From Lentisphaera marina (GTDB lineage Bacteria; Verrucomicrobiota; Lentisphaeria; Lentisphaerales; Lentisphaeraceae): a DNA stretch of 64,000 bases. The notes below the pieces were generated by a model. It saw nothing but the letters and a program-made list of their open reading frames with translations. It did not search any database and was not told the origin of the DNA. Positions 44,664 to 53,351 of the stretch are shown piece after piece. The position numbers and the translations under genes are program-made. Positions within the stretch are counted from its first letter, which is position 1. Each line of letters starts with the position of its first letter. The stretch is taken from NCBI RefSeq assembly GCF_028745505.1, contig NZ_JAQZZL010000001.1:2601818-2665817 (forward strand), in the 5' to 3' direction.

Positions 44664-46940
44664 ATGACTAAAAGTACATTTAATAAACTCGCCTTTGGAC
44701 TTGTGGGACTCGGCCTTTCGCTAGGTCTTCAAGCTAAAGATTACTTTATCTCACCAAAGGGGTCTGATTCCAATCCCGGAACAATTGAAAAACCCTTCGC
44801 CAGCTTAGAGCAAGCTCGTGATACAATTCGTGGTCTTTCACTCAAAGAAAAGCAAGATGACATCAATGTCTTCCTACGTGGTGGTGTGTATAAACTGAAT
44901 AAAACATTTATCCTCAATACTCAAGACAGTGCTTTAGATGGATATAAAACCACTTATGCTGCCTACAAAAACGAAATCCCGGTTCTGAGTTCCGCAGTAA
45001 AGATCAATGGCTGGAAAAAAGCTTCTGGCATTGCTCACCTCAACTCAAAAGCCAAGGGCAAAATCTGGGTTGCCGATATTCCAAAAGAAATCAAAAACCC
45101 TCGCGTCCTTTTCGATGGCGATGTTTGGCAACCGCGCTCAAATTCTGAGAGTTTTTTAGGCGAACCCTATGATCATGAACGTGCCGACTCAATGGGTCCG
45201 CTTCACGAAAAAGACTTATGGACCTGTAAAAAAGTCCCTTGGGATCCCAAGTACGATCACATTTTCCGCCAATGGGAAAACATTGAGGATATTGAATGTG
45301 CCCTCGTTCCTGTGCCATGGACCATGTCTTTGATTCAACTCAAAGATATCAACATCAAAGAACGTTACTTAACCATGGCTTTTCATGCCAATGCTGCAGC
45401 TTATGGTAAAAAGAATTTCTGTACCAACTGGCTAGAAAATAGCGTCGACTTCATTTCCGAGCCAGGTAACTGGGCGAGTAATACAAAAACGGGCAAAGTT
45501 TACTACTGGCCCAAGGGCGATAAGCCAGGAAATATGACTTTCCCAGCACTAGATGTACTGATTAAAGTTGAAGGTGATATTGACTACAAAGGCCCTGTGG
45601 ACACCCCCGTTCGCAATATCGTTTTTAAAGGACTCACTTTTAAACACGCAAAACGCGGCGATTGGTACAAAGATCGCAAAGGTTGGGGCATTCAGCACGA
45701 TTGGGACACCTTCGATTTTGATAATGCCCTCTTACGCTTCCGCGGTGCTGAAAACTGCGAAGTTACTGAATGTCATTTAACGGCCACAGGTGGATCTGCG
45801 ATGCGCCTCGACTTACATGCTCAAAATATTGACATCAATAATAACCTTATTTCTTACACGGGTCACATGGGTATTTTACTCTGTGGTTATGGTCCAGGTA
45901 CCAAAGACGTGAACCGCAATAATATCATTCGCAATAACATCGTTCATCACGTGGGCGAAATCATCTGGAATGGACACGGCATCTTCGCTTGGCAGTCTGG
46001 AAACAACAAGATCATTAACAATACTATTCACGACGTGCCCCGTAAAGGAATTGGCCTCTGTGGTGTGCGTTGCCAAATGTTCATGGCTCCGGACAAATGG
46101 TGGGATGAAGGTTGCCAAACAATTCGTTGGCACGAAATCAAAGACTTCCTCGGTGATGACCTCAATTTGAATGATAATCGCGTTTATGCGGAGCGTTGCG
46201 CCCCTTTTCTACATGCTCGTAACAACTTGGTCGAAGATAACCTAATCATCAATGCTCTACGTCGCCTTAATGATGGCTCAGCACTGAATATTTCGGGAGC
46301 AGGCAAAGGCAATATTGTGCGCCACAACATGGTTCGTGACCTCGTTCGCCACAACTTAGTTGGTATTCGTACAGATGACTGGCAGCGCGATACACTTATT
46401 ATAAATAATATTGTCATGAACAACATCCACGGACGTGCTTTTGTACTCAAGGACCGCAACAACTTCATCAACAATATCGTGTATAACGTTGGTCAAATGA
46501 TCACCAACCGTCCCTATCCAAAGCAGGAAAGCTTTGTCGATGCACAATTCATTCGCAATATTGTCGTAGACGCTAAGAAATATGGTGGCATACTCGAACA
46601 GTCGACTTTTAAAGATAATATCTATTTCTTTCCAGATGCAGAAAAAGGTATTGCTCGCCATAAGAAAAAAGGCGCTAATGACATGAGTACAATTGCCGAT
46701 CCACTTTTTGCGGATCCTGCAAACGGTGACTTCACCCTGAGTCCTGATTCTCCCGCACTTAAACTTGGTTTCAAACCCTTTGATACTCGCCGCGAGAGCT
46801 TTGGTATTCGTGAAAAGAGCTACCCTGCTCGCCTTAAAGCTTTGGATTCAGATAAAGATCTAAATGATATCCACGACCCCGCAGGTAAAATGATTCAAAC
46901 CAAGAATCCACATAAGCCTACTGATATCAAGAAAAAATAA
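44664..46940 (+). CDS. Secreted right-handed parallel beta-helix protein (DUF1565-like)
   Basis: A 758-aa protein. I start at ATG 44664 because AAGGA is 7 bases upstream; ATG 44658 is too close to it. After the signal peptide comes YFISPKGSDSNPGTIEKPFASL, the usual N-terminal cap of DUF1565/beta-helix proteins and related glycosidases (GH120/GH141-like layout). The central part has many turns with N-rich ladders (NIDINNNLISYTGHMGILL, NNKIINNTIHDV, GNIVRHNMVRDL). DPLFADPANGDFTLSPDSPAL closes the helix as in family members. Likely binds or cuts polysaccharide; catalytic residues cannot be assigned. Confidence 0.85.
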   Translation: MTKSTFNKLAFGLVGLGLSLGLQAKDYFISPKGSDSNPGTIEKPFASLEQARDTIRGLSLKEKQDDINVFLRGGVYKLNKTFILNTQDSALDGYKTTYAAYKNEIPVLSSAVKINGWKKASGIAHLNSKAKGKIWVADIPKEIKNPRVLFDGDVWQPRSNSESFLGEPYDHERADSMGPLHEKDLWTCKKVPWDPKYDHIFRQWENIEDIECALVPVPWTMSLIQLKDINIKERYLTMAFHANAAAYGKKNFCTNWLENSVDFISEPGNWASNTKTGKVYYWPKGDKPGNMTFPALDVLIKVEGDIDYKGPVDTPVRNIVFKGLTFKHAKRGDWYKDRKGWGIQHDWDTFDFDNALLRFRGAENCEVTECHLTATGGSAMRLDLHAQNIDINNNLISYTGHMGILLCGYGPGTKDVNRNNIIRNNIVHHVGEIIWNGHGIFAWQSGNNKIINNTIHDVPRKGIGLCGVRCQMFMAPDKWWDEGCQTIRWHEIKDFLGDDLNLNDNRVYAERCAPFLHARNNLVEDNLIINALRRLNDGSALNISGAGKGNIVRHNMVRDLVRHNLVGIRTDDWQRDTLIINNIVMNNIHGRAFVLKDRNNFINNIVYNVGQMITNRPYPKQESFVDAQFIRNIVVDAKKYGGILEQSTFKDNIYFFPDAEKGIARHKKKGANDMSTIADPLFADPANGDFTLSPDSPALKLGFKPFDTRRESFGIREKSYPARLKALDSDKDLNDIHDPAGKMIQTKNPHKPTDIKKK

Positions 46941-46970
46941 CACCAGTTTTACATAGTAGTAAAAACAAAA

Positions 46971-47001
46971 AGCCCCGAAAGAAATCTTTCGGGGCTATTT
47001 T
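46971..47001. terminator. Bidirectional terminator between beta-helix gene and tRNA-Gly
   Basis: A perfect 12-bp stem AGCCCCGAAAGA / TCTTTCGGGGCT with AA loop is followed by ATTTT on the plus strand. On the minus strand it is followed by TTTTTGTTTTT. It can end both the beta-helix transcript and the convergent tRNA-Gly transcript. Confidence 0.9.
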
Positions 47002-47004
47002 AAG

Positions 47005-47076
47005 AGCGAGTGATGAGACTCGAACTCACAACATTCACCTTGGCAAGGTGATGCTCTACCATTGAGCTACACTCGC
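47005..47076 (-). tRNA. tRNA-Gly (GCC)
   Basis: A 72-nt cloverleaf on the minus strand. The acceptor is GCGAGTG/CACTCGC, the D arm contains GCTCAATGGTAGAGC, the anticodon stem-loop is TCACC-TTGCCAA-GGTGA with anticodon GCC, and the T arm contains GTTCGAGTC. CCA is not encoded. It ends at the bidirectional terminator. Confidence 0.95.
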
Positions 47077-47484
47077 TTGTGTGCCTAGATAATAAACAAA
47101 AAATGATATATATCAAACTCAAAAAAGTATTTTTATAGTCTTTTTTGTTTTTTCTCCAATAAAGTCCGATTTCTTCAGTAAAGTCACCTGAATTTACGCC
47201 AATTTATACAGCTCGTACTGAAAGGGCTGATTCCTGCGTAGATTAAGGTTCTATTGAGCTCACTTTTTTAACGTAAGATTAAAAATCATCCTTCAATATG
47301 TCCATATAAGCAAATAGCTGTTGTATATAATTGTTAGAACTTTATGATACTAGCGATTATTAGAATTAAGTAAGATCCCTACTTGGTGAAAATGTCTTGT
47401 TTTTTACAAAGCACTGTAATTTATACTGATTCACTACGTAGTACTTAATAGAATCTTAATAAAACTTTTTTAGAGATATACATT
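47077..47484. other. Intergenic region upstream of the moxR-bat operon
   Basis: 408 bp, very AT-rich, no gene seen. It must contain the promoters of tRNA-Gly (minus) and of the moxR operon (plus). TATAAT-like boxes occur (for example near 47325), but no pair is convincing. Confidence 0.4.
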
Positions 47485-48471
47485 ATGAGCACCCAGACCA
47501 AAAATTCTTTTGAAGAAGAACTCGAAAAACTCAATCACATCAAAAGCGAAGTCGCTAAAGTCGTTGTCGGCCAAAGTGAATTGATCGAACGCTTACTCAT
47601 TGCCATGCTCTCGAATGGTCACGTTCTCATCGAAGGTGTACCGGGCCTCGCAAAAACATTAACCATTTCTACGCTGGCACAAGCCCTAAATGTCGATTTT
47701 AGCCGCATTCAATTCACTCCAGATTTATTACCTGGCGATGTGATTGGCACGCAAGTTTATAACCAAAAGACGCATGAGTTCTCTGCTCACAAAGGCCCCG
47801 TGTTTGCCAACATGGTTTTAGCTGACGAGATCAACCGCTCACCCGCTAAAGTACAGAGTGCACTTCTAGAAGCGATGCAGGAAAAACAAGTCACTATTGG
47901 CGGAGAAACCTACAAGCTTGACCAGCCCTTCTTAGTTATGGCGACTCAGAACCCAGTTGAACAAGAAGGGACTTATCCCTTGCCCGAAGCCCAACTTGAC
48001 CGCTTTTTATTCAAACTCTGCGTAACTTACCCTGATTTTGATGAAGAACATGAAGTCATGAAGCGCATGGCTTCTAACAAAGAGCTCGAAACTGTAAATA
48101 ACGTGCTCAATCCCGAAGAAATCATTAAAATGCGTGAAGTTGTGGACCAAGTCTTCAGTTCAGAAGAAATTGAACGCTACATCATTCGCTTAGTCGACGC
48201 GACTCGCTTCCCTGCTAAATATGGTCTCGATCACTTGAATCGTTACATTTCCCACGGTGTTTCGCCTCGTGCGAGTATTTCTTTACTCAAGGCATCGAAA
48301 GTCTATGCAATGATGCAAGCCCGTGACTTCGTCTTACCCGACGATGTAAAAGTCATGGCCAAGGATGTGATGCGTCACCGCATTAGTATTTCCTATAAAG
48401 CGGAAGCTGACGAAAAAACTACTGATGATATCATTAACGAATTACTTTCTGCTATCACCTATAACGGCTAA
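47485..48471 (+). CDS. moxR: MoxR-family AAA+ ATPase
   Basis: A 328-aa AAA+ ATPase. Walker A is GVPGLAKT at 51-58, Walker B LADEINR at 112-118, sensor 1 region VMATQNPVEQEGTYPLPEAQLDRF. These ATPases act as chaperones for VWA-domain partners. It is the first gene of a tightly packed operon with DUF58 and Bat proteins (3-bp gap to the next gene), the standard MoxR/Bat arrangement. Complete and typical. Confidence 0.95.
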   Translation: MSTQTKNSFEEELEKLNHIKSEVAKVVVGQSELIERLLIAMLSNGHVLIEGVPGLAKTLTISTLAQALNVDFSRIQFTPDLLPGDVIGTQVYNQKTHEFSAHKGPVFANMVLADEINRSPAKVQSALLEAMQEKQVTIGGETYKLDQPFLVMATQNPVEQEGTYPLPEAQLDRFLFKLCVTYPDFDEEHEVMKRMASNKELETVNNVLNPEEIIKMREVVDQVFSSEEIERYIIRLVDATRFPAKYGLDHLNRYISHGVSPRASISLLKASKVYAMMQARDFVLPDDVKVMAKDVMRHRISISYKAEADEKTTDDIINELLSAITYNG

Positions 48472-48474
48472 GCT

Positions 48475-49362
48475 GTGACCCAAGAAGAACTAGAACGCCG
48501 AGTTCGACACATTCAAATTCATTGTCGACAACCCGTCAGCGAAATCCTTGCTGGTGAATACCGTAGTGCCTTCAAGGGCTCCGGAATTGAATTCGAAGGT
48601 GTGCGCCAGTATGAACATGGGGATGATATTCGCTCCATAAACTGGTCAGTTACTGCTCGTACGGGCAAGCCCCATGTCAAACAATTTATGGAAGAACGTG
48701 AACTCTCGCTTTTCTTTCTCATCGATGTTTCTGGCTCCGCCTATTTTGGATCTAGCGAAGATCGCAAAATTGATCTAATTGCTAAAATATTTGCCTTGTT
48801 AGCTTTTGCCGCTGCACATAATAATGACAACGTCGGCCTCATTCTATTTAGTGATCAAATTGAATTTGTGATTAATCCCCGCAAAGGGAAAAAGCATATC
48901 ATGATGCTGATTTCTAAAATTCTTGAATTGAAACCAAAATCAAAGAAAACCAATATTGATCAAGCCTTAGATTACTTTAATCGCATCCGCCCCAAACGTT
49001 GTGTAGCTTTTGTCATCTCGGATTTCATGGACAAGAATTTTGAACGTACACTCGGAGATACAGCTCGTTTCCATGACCTCATTTGTGTCGATGTTAAAGA
49101 TCAGCGTGAAATCACCATGCCTCAACATGGTATATTCCATTTTGTCGATGCCGAAAATGGTGCCTTGCAAACGATTGATTGTGCTGCTGAACAATTCCGC
49201 TCCACTTACCTAGAAGAGCACAAAAAGCAAGCCAAAGCAATGAAAACTCTGTGCCATGACATCAACGCAGATTATCTAAGCATTCACCTCGACGAGGACT
49301 TTATGCATAAAATCATTGGCTTTTTCCGTGCCCGAAGCGATAGGTCTGCCGATGCTAAATAG
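48475..49362 (+). CDS. DUF58 protein
   Basis: A 295-aa DUF58 protein, the usual partner of MoxR. The hallmark GSGIEFEGVRQYEHGDDIRS leads into INWSVTARTGKPHVKQF, and a VWA-like core begins at LFFLIDVSGSAYFGS, whose D-x-S-G-S supplies a MIDAS-type site. GTG start 3 bp after moxR. There is no signal peptide, so it is cytoplasmic or membrane-associated. Its end overlaps the next gene by 11 bp. Confidence 0.93.
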   Translation: MTQEELERRVRHIQIHCRQPVSEILAGEYRSAFKGSGIEFEGVRQYEHGDDIRSINWSVTARTGKPHVKQFMEERELSLFFLIDVSGSAYFGSSEDRKIDLIAKIFALLAFAAAHNNDNVGLILFSDQIEFVINPRKGKKHIMMLISKILELKPKSKKTNIDQALDYFNRIRPKRCVAFVISDFMDKNFERTLGDTARFHDLICVDVKDQREITMPQHGIFHFVDAENGALQTIDCAAEQFRSTYLEEHKKQAKAMKTLCHDINADYLSIHLDEDFMHKIIGFFRARSDRSADAK

Positions 49363-50176
49363 AGTATTCCCTCTAGTGCTTCTAGTGACATTATTATTCA
49401 GCTCATGTCAGAAAGCTAAAACCCCGAGCCAAAGCTTGCGTGCTGGTGAGCTCGAAGTCCTTTGGACTCCGAGTACTGATCAAATTAAGAGCACCGACTT
49501 ACTAAGCTTCGAATTTACGGCGATTCACCCGCTAGGAAGTTTTGTGGAAGTTCAGCTTCTCGATAGTGATAATTTTGAGCTTTTTGAACTCGAAGAAATC
49601 GCTAGCCCCCCAGCTTCCCCAAGTAAATTACGCAGCCACTTCAAATTGCTGTTAGAACCTCCTGCACCCGGAAAATATACGACACCACAGGTCAGCCTAA
49701 TATTGAAGAATAATTCTGGCATTATCAGCCAACTCAAGTCACCTGAGCAGGAAATCGAAATTCTTAGCATTAACCCACCCGAAGAATTTCAAACCGATCA
49801 CCAAGGTTCACTCAAAGAACGACCTTCCAAATGGTTGTTATTGTGCCTCATTGTCTTGGCCCTCCCTTTTCTACCAAAAAAGAAAAAACAAGCGGATAAA
49901 ATTATTCTAAAAATCAAAGCTGATGACCTCGATAAATGCGAAGCCACTTTTATGGCTATCGAGGAGATCCTAGAGAAAATCATGCGCTATAATTTCCTCG
50001 TCAAAGCTGATGATTTTAATAGCATGCTAGCGCAATTATCGCAGCAAGACGAAGCGCAAAGCAAACTCAAAGATTTTGTTGTGGATTATCAAACGCAACG
50101 TTTTTCTCCTCAATCTACCGAGCCCAGTAAAATCCTCGCGGATCTCAAAAAGCTATTTGAGGAGATCTGTCCATGA
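49352..50176 (+). CDS. Bat-operon lipoprotein with one transmembrane helix
   Basis: A 274-aa protein. The frame opens at 49316, but ATG 49352 starts MLNRVFPLVLLVTLLFSSCQK, a lipoprotein signal with Cys19. A BatD-like beta domain follows (LEVLWTPSTDQIKSTDLLSFEF). A second hydrophobic segment (SKWLLLCLIVLALPFLPKKKK, about 180-200) crosses the membrane, and the rest is a helical cytoplasmic tail. Proteins in this operon position are poorly characterised. It overlaps DUF58 by 11 bp and BatA by 4 bp, so it belongs to the complex. Confidence 0.75.
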   Translation: MLNRVFPLVLLVTLLFSSCQKAKTPSQSLRAGELEVLWTPSTDQIKSTDLLSFEFTAIHPLGSFVEVQLLDSDNFELFELEEIASPPASPSKLRSHFKLLLEPPAPGKYTTPQVSLILKNNSGIISQLKSPEQEIEILSINPPEEFQTDHQGSLKERPSKWLLLCLIVLALPFLPKKKKQADKIILKIKADDLDKCEATFMAIEEILEKIMRYNFLVKADDFNSMLAQLSQQDEAQSKLKDFVVDYQTQRFSPQSTEPSKILADLKKLFEEICP

Positions 50177-51198
50177 CTTTTGAAACTCCCTATGCCTTTT
50201 TTCTTCTAGTTCTCATCCCAATTCTCGCCATCTACCAATGGCGTAGTAGACGCCGGCATGCCATCACTTTTTCTTCCACGGAAAACATGAGCCACGCCAA
50301 GAAGTCTTGGCGAATCCACCTACTATTTTTATTGCCTCTCACCCTACATTTGGCACTCATTAGTTTAATTTTTACTCTTGCCGATCCCATGACTGAAGTG
50401 ACTAAAAAACGTCAAGATAGGCAGGGCATTGCCATTCAAGTCCTCGTCGATGTTTCTAGTAGTATGGATATCAACATGAAATATGGCGATGAACGCCTAA
50501 CTCGTATGGATGTGGCAAAGATTGTTGTCGAAAAATTTATCGGTGGCGATGGCGATGAACTCAAGGGACGTCCCGATGACCTCATCGGCCTCATTACTTT
50601 TGCGCGTTACGCAGATACTATTGCCCCTCTCTCCTTGGCACACGAGGCTCTAGTCAGCATTGTTCAAGACGTCACTATTAATACTCGCCCCAATGAAGAT
50701 GGCACCGCCTATGGTGATGCCACAGCTCTAGCGGCCGCCCAACTCGACCTCCTCCAAGGTGACCAAGATATAAAAAGTAAGATCATCATTTTATTGACCG
50801 ATGGAGAAAATAACTGCGGTAACCATCTCCCTCTACAAGCTGCGAGTCTCGCAAAAGAATGGGGCATCAAGATTTATACCATCAGTATACAAAACAAACC
50901 TACTCCCGAACGTAAAAAAACGGATCAAGGGACTTTCTTTGTTCCACCCACTCCTAGCTCAGGTGACCAAGTCCTCAAAAAAATGGCCGAATCTACTGGT
51001 GGAGTCTTTCGTTTAGCTCACGATTACGATAGCCTGAAAAGTGTTTATAAAGAGATTAATAAGCTCGAAAAATCAAAACTCAAAGCCATTAGCTACACCG
51101 ACAAATCCCCCGCTTTTAGCATTTTTTCTTTACTCTGCATTTTCTTTCTCTTTATTCATAGCCTTCTTAAATCCACGATCTTGCGGGTGTCGCCATGA
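50173..51198 (+). CDS. batA: BatA-like VWA membrane protein
   Basis: A 341-aa protein with two N-terminal membrane helices (about 7-22 and 50-70), a VWA domain whose MIDAS motif is DVSSSMD at 93-99 (with GTAYGDA and LLTDGENN completing it), and a C-terminal helix near 314-330. The ATG overlaps the preceding stop. Bat proteins were first linked to aerotolerance in Bacteroides; a role in envelope stress is usual, but the mechanism is unknown. Confidence 0.9.
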   Translation: MTFETPYAFFLLVLIPILAIYQWRSRRRHAITFSSTENMSHAKKSWRIHLLFLLPLTLHLALISLIFTLADPMTEVTKKRQDRQGIAIQVLVDVSSSMDINMKYGDERLTRMDVAKIVVEKFIGGDGDELKGRPDDLIGLITFARYADTIAPLSLAHEALVSIVQDVTINTRPNEDGTAYGDATALAAAQLDLLQGDQDIKSKIIILLTDGENNCGNHLPLQAASLAKEWGIKIYTISIQNKPTPERKKTDQGTFFVPPTPSSGDQVLKKMAESTGGVFRLAHDYDSLKSVYKEINKLEKSKLKAISYTDKSPAFSIFSLLCIFFLFIHSLLKSTILRVSP

Positions 51199-53351
51199 AT
51201 TCAATTTTAGCTCTACAATTCCTCGCACCAAAAATGGCTGTCTTATTTCCCATTTTAGCGCTCTTGATTTATCTGATGATTCATCAGCGTAAAAATAATC
51301 AAAAGGATTTACTCGCCTTCTCCCAGCTCAAGCTCAGCAATAACAAAGCGCAAAGCAAAGCCTTTTTACTTTGTTTCACCGTGGCCTGCCTAATTATTGC
51401 GCTCATGCGTCCCTCTTGGGGCAGCGAAGACAAGCTCCTCAAAAAAGATGGGCACTCAGTAGTTTTCATTCTCGATATCTCAAATAGTATGCGCGCCGAA
51501 GACGTTTATCCCAACCGTTTAGAGAAAGCCAAAAATCTGATTGCAGAATGTGTTTCCTCCCTAGAAGAACACCGCGTCGGACTCGTAGTTTTTGCGGGCT
51601 CCGCAAGTATTAAATGTCCACTAACTTTAGATTATGACTTTTTCCTAAAAATGCTCGATAGCGTCAGTTACGATAGTGTGGCTCATGGCGGCACGAGAAT
51701 CGAAGATGCCTTAATGAAGACTTGCGACAAACTCTTTAGTGGCGACACCCAGCAACATAAAGATATTATCCTCATTTCCGATGGTGGTGATCAAGGTGAA
51801 CTTTTGGACAAGGCAATTGAGACCGTCAATGAAAAGCAAGCTCGACTGATGCTAATCGGTATGGGAGACGAAAAAAATGGCGCCCCCATTCCAGAAGCAG
51901 AAGGGTCAGGCTATATGATGCACCAGGGGCGCGAAGTTTTAACTAAACTCGAGAGTAACACCATGCTTTACCTCAGTGAGCAATGTAAAAACGCCGTTTA
52001 CCTTCCCCTTGGGACCAAACAGATGAATTTAGCTCGTATTTACCGTCAAATAAGTGAGCAGCAACTCACGCAAGAACTCTCCAAAAATGCCATCCAAGTC
52101 CCCATAGAACGCTTCAAAATATTCCTTTACTTAGCACTCATCTCCTTTTTACTGCTGCTCTACACCCCCAATTTCAAAATGGCAAAAACGAGTTCATTTA
52201 TTGTCATCATGCTTTTGATGAGTCTCAGTCCTTTGCGAGCTCAGCAATTTTCTGCCGACGATTTAAAGGGCATGGATGAAGACATGAAAGAACTCATCAT
52301 GGCCCAAGAGCAAGAAGAAGAGCTCGTGGAAACTCCAGAGATTCTCGCTTTACTCGAAAAACTCGAAGCCTTTCCCGAGTCCCTTGAACTCAACCGTGCA
52401 CTCGCCGAAGAGTATGTAAAAGAAGAAGCCTACACGCAATCCTTTCATTACTACCGCCAAGCAATTGCTCTTGTCGACAAGCCCTATGCGGTTTGCTTAC
52501 TGAGCTATAATTTAGCCAATGCCCATATCAAAGAAGCGCAAAGTGAAGAGGATTACTACACGGCAAAAAATTATATTCAGGATGCCATTCGACTCTATCG
52601 CAAAATTGTCCTTAGTCAGCCTCAAATCAAAAAAGCGATCTATAACTTAGAATTGAGCAAAACTTACCTGGCGCAAAGAACTCAGGAACAAGAAGAAGCT
52701 GAGGCACGTCAAGCTGCTTTAGAAGAGCAAATCCAAGCCATAAAAAAATTGTTGACTGAAGCCATTGCTGATGAGACTCAAGTGAAATCGAGTATCGAAG
52801 AATTATTAAGTCAGGAAAAAGAAATTTCCGAGCTCAAAAATAAACAGGTCCCCATTCAAGAGAATATTAAAAGCATTGATGAGAAGTTTATCCAAATGCA
52901 AAAAGAATTCTTCAATAGTCCCGAAGACCCCGATTTCCCCTTTGGTGAATCACAAGAACTCAGTCAAGCAGCACAGGCTAAAGGCATAGAATTAATTCAG
53001 GAACTAAGCGAAAACTTAGCTGAAAGCCCTGAAAAAAGTCAAAAAATTATCGATGACCTCACAAAGGCACTCGAATTGATGAATCAAGATCAACAACAGC
53101 AAGAACAGGATTCTGATGGCGAATCGCAAGAGGGTGAAGAAAGTGACGAATACGAAGAATCTGACGAAGAAGGTGAAGAAGGCGATGATGAAGCGATGCC
53201 TGATAGCTCCAAAATCGACTTAGGTCGCCAAGAGCTCCCTCCACCTGCAAAGAACCCTCAAGATATCATCAAAATGGAACAAGAACTTCAAAAAATTCGC
53301 GAGGCCAATAAAAAACCGGCCAAGCGTAGCAAGGTTGAAAAGGACTGGTAA
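51195..53351 (+). CDS. BatB-BatC fusion (VWA plus TPR)
   Basis: A 718-aa protein. The first 326 residues match BatB: membrane helices near 14-30 and 57-70, MIDAS motif DISNSMR at 94-100, VVFAGSA, DILISDGGDQ-like strand and a helix at about 309-326. At Met329 a second signal-like stretch begins (MAKTSSFIVIMLLMSLSPLRA), followed by a TPR region (SFHYYRQAIALVDKPYAVCL) and an acidic C-terminus, as in BatC. No stop separates the two. The operon overlaps are 4 bp upstream and 1 bp downstream. Confidence 0.87.
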   Translation: MNSILALQFLAPKMAVLFPILALLIYLMIHQRKNNQKDLLAFSQLKLSNNKAQSKAFLLCFTVACLIIALMRPSWGSEDKLLKKDGHSVVFILDISNSMRAEDVYPNRLEKAKNLIAECVSSLEEHRVGLVVFAGSASIKCPLTLDYDFFLKMLDSVSYDSVAHGGTRIEDALMKTCDKLFSGDTQQHKDIILISDGGDQGELLDKAIETVNEKQARLMLIGMGDEKNGAPIPEAEGSGYMMHQGREVLTKLESNTMLYLSEQCKNAVYLPLGTKQMNLARIYRQISEQQLTQELSKNAIQVPIERFKIFLYLALISFLLLLYTPNFKMAKTSSFIVIMLLMSLSPLRAQQFSADDLKGMDEDMKELIMAQEQEEELVETPEILALLEKLEAFPESLELNRALAEEYVKEEAYTQSFHYYRQAIALVDKPYAVCLLSYNLANAHIKEAQSEEDYYTAKNYIQDAIRLYRKIVLSQPQIKKAIYNLELSKTYLAQRTQEQEEAEARQAALEEQIQAIKKLLTEAIADETQVKSSIEELLSQEKEISELKNKQVPIQENIKSIDEKFIQMQKEFFNSPEDPDFPFGESQELSQAAQAKGIELIQELSENLAESPEKSQKIIDDLTKALELMNQDQQQQEQDSDGESQEGEESDEYEESDEEGEEGDDEAMPDSSKIDLGRQELPPPAKNPQDIIKMEQELQKIREANKKPAKRSKVEKDW

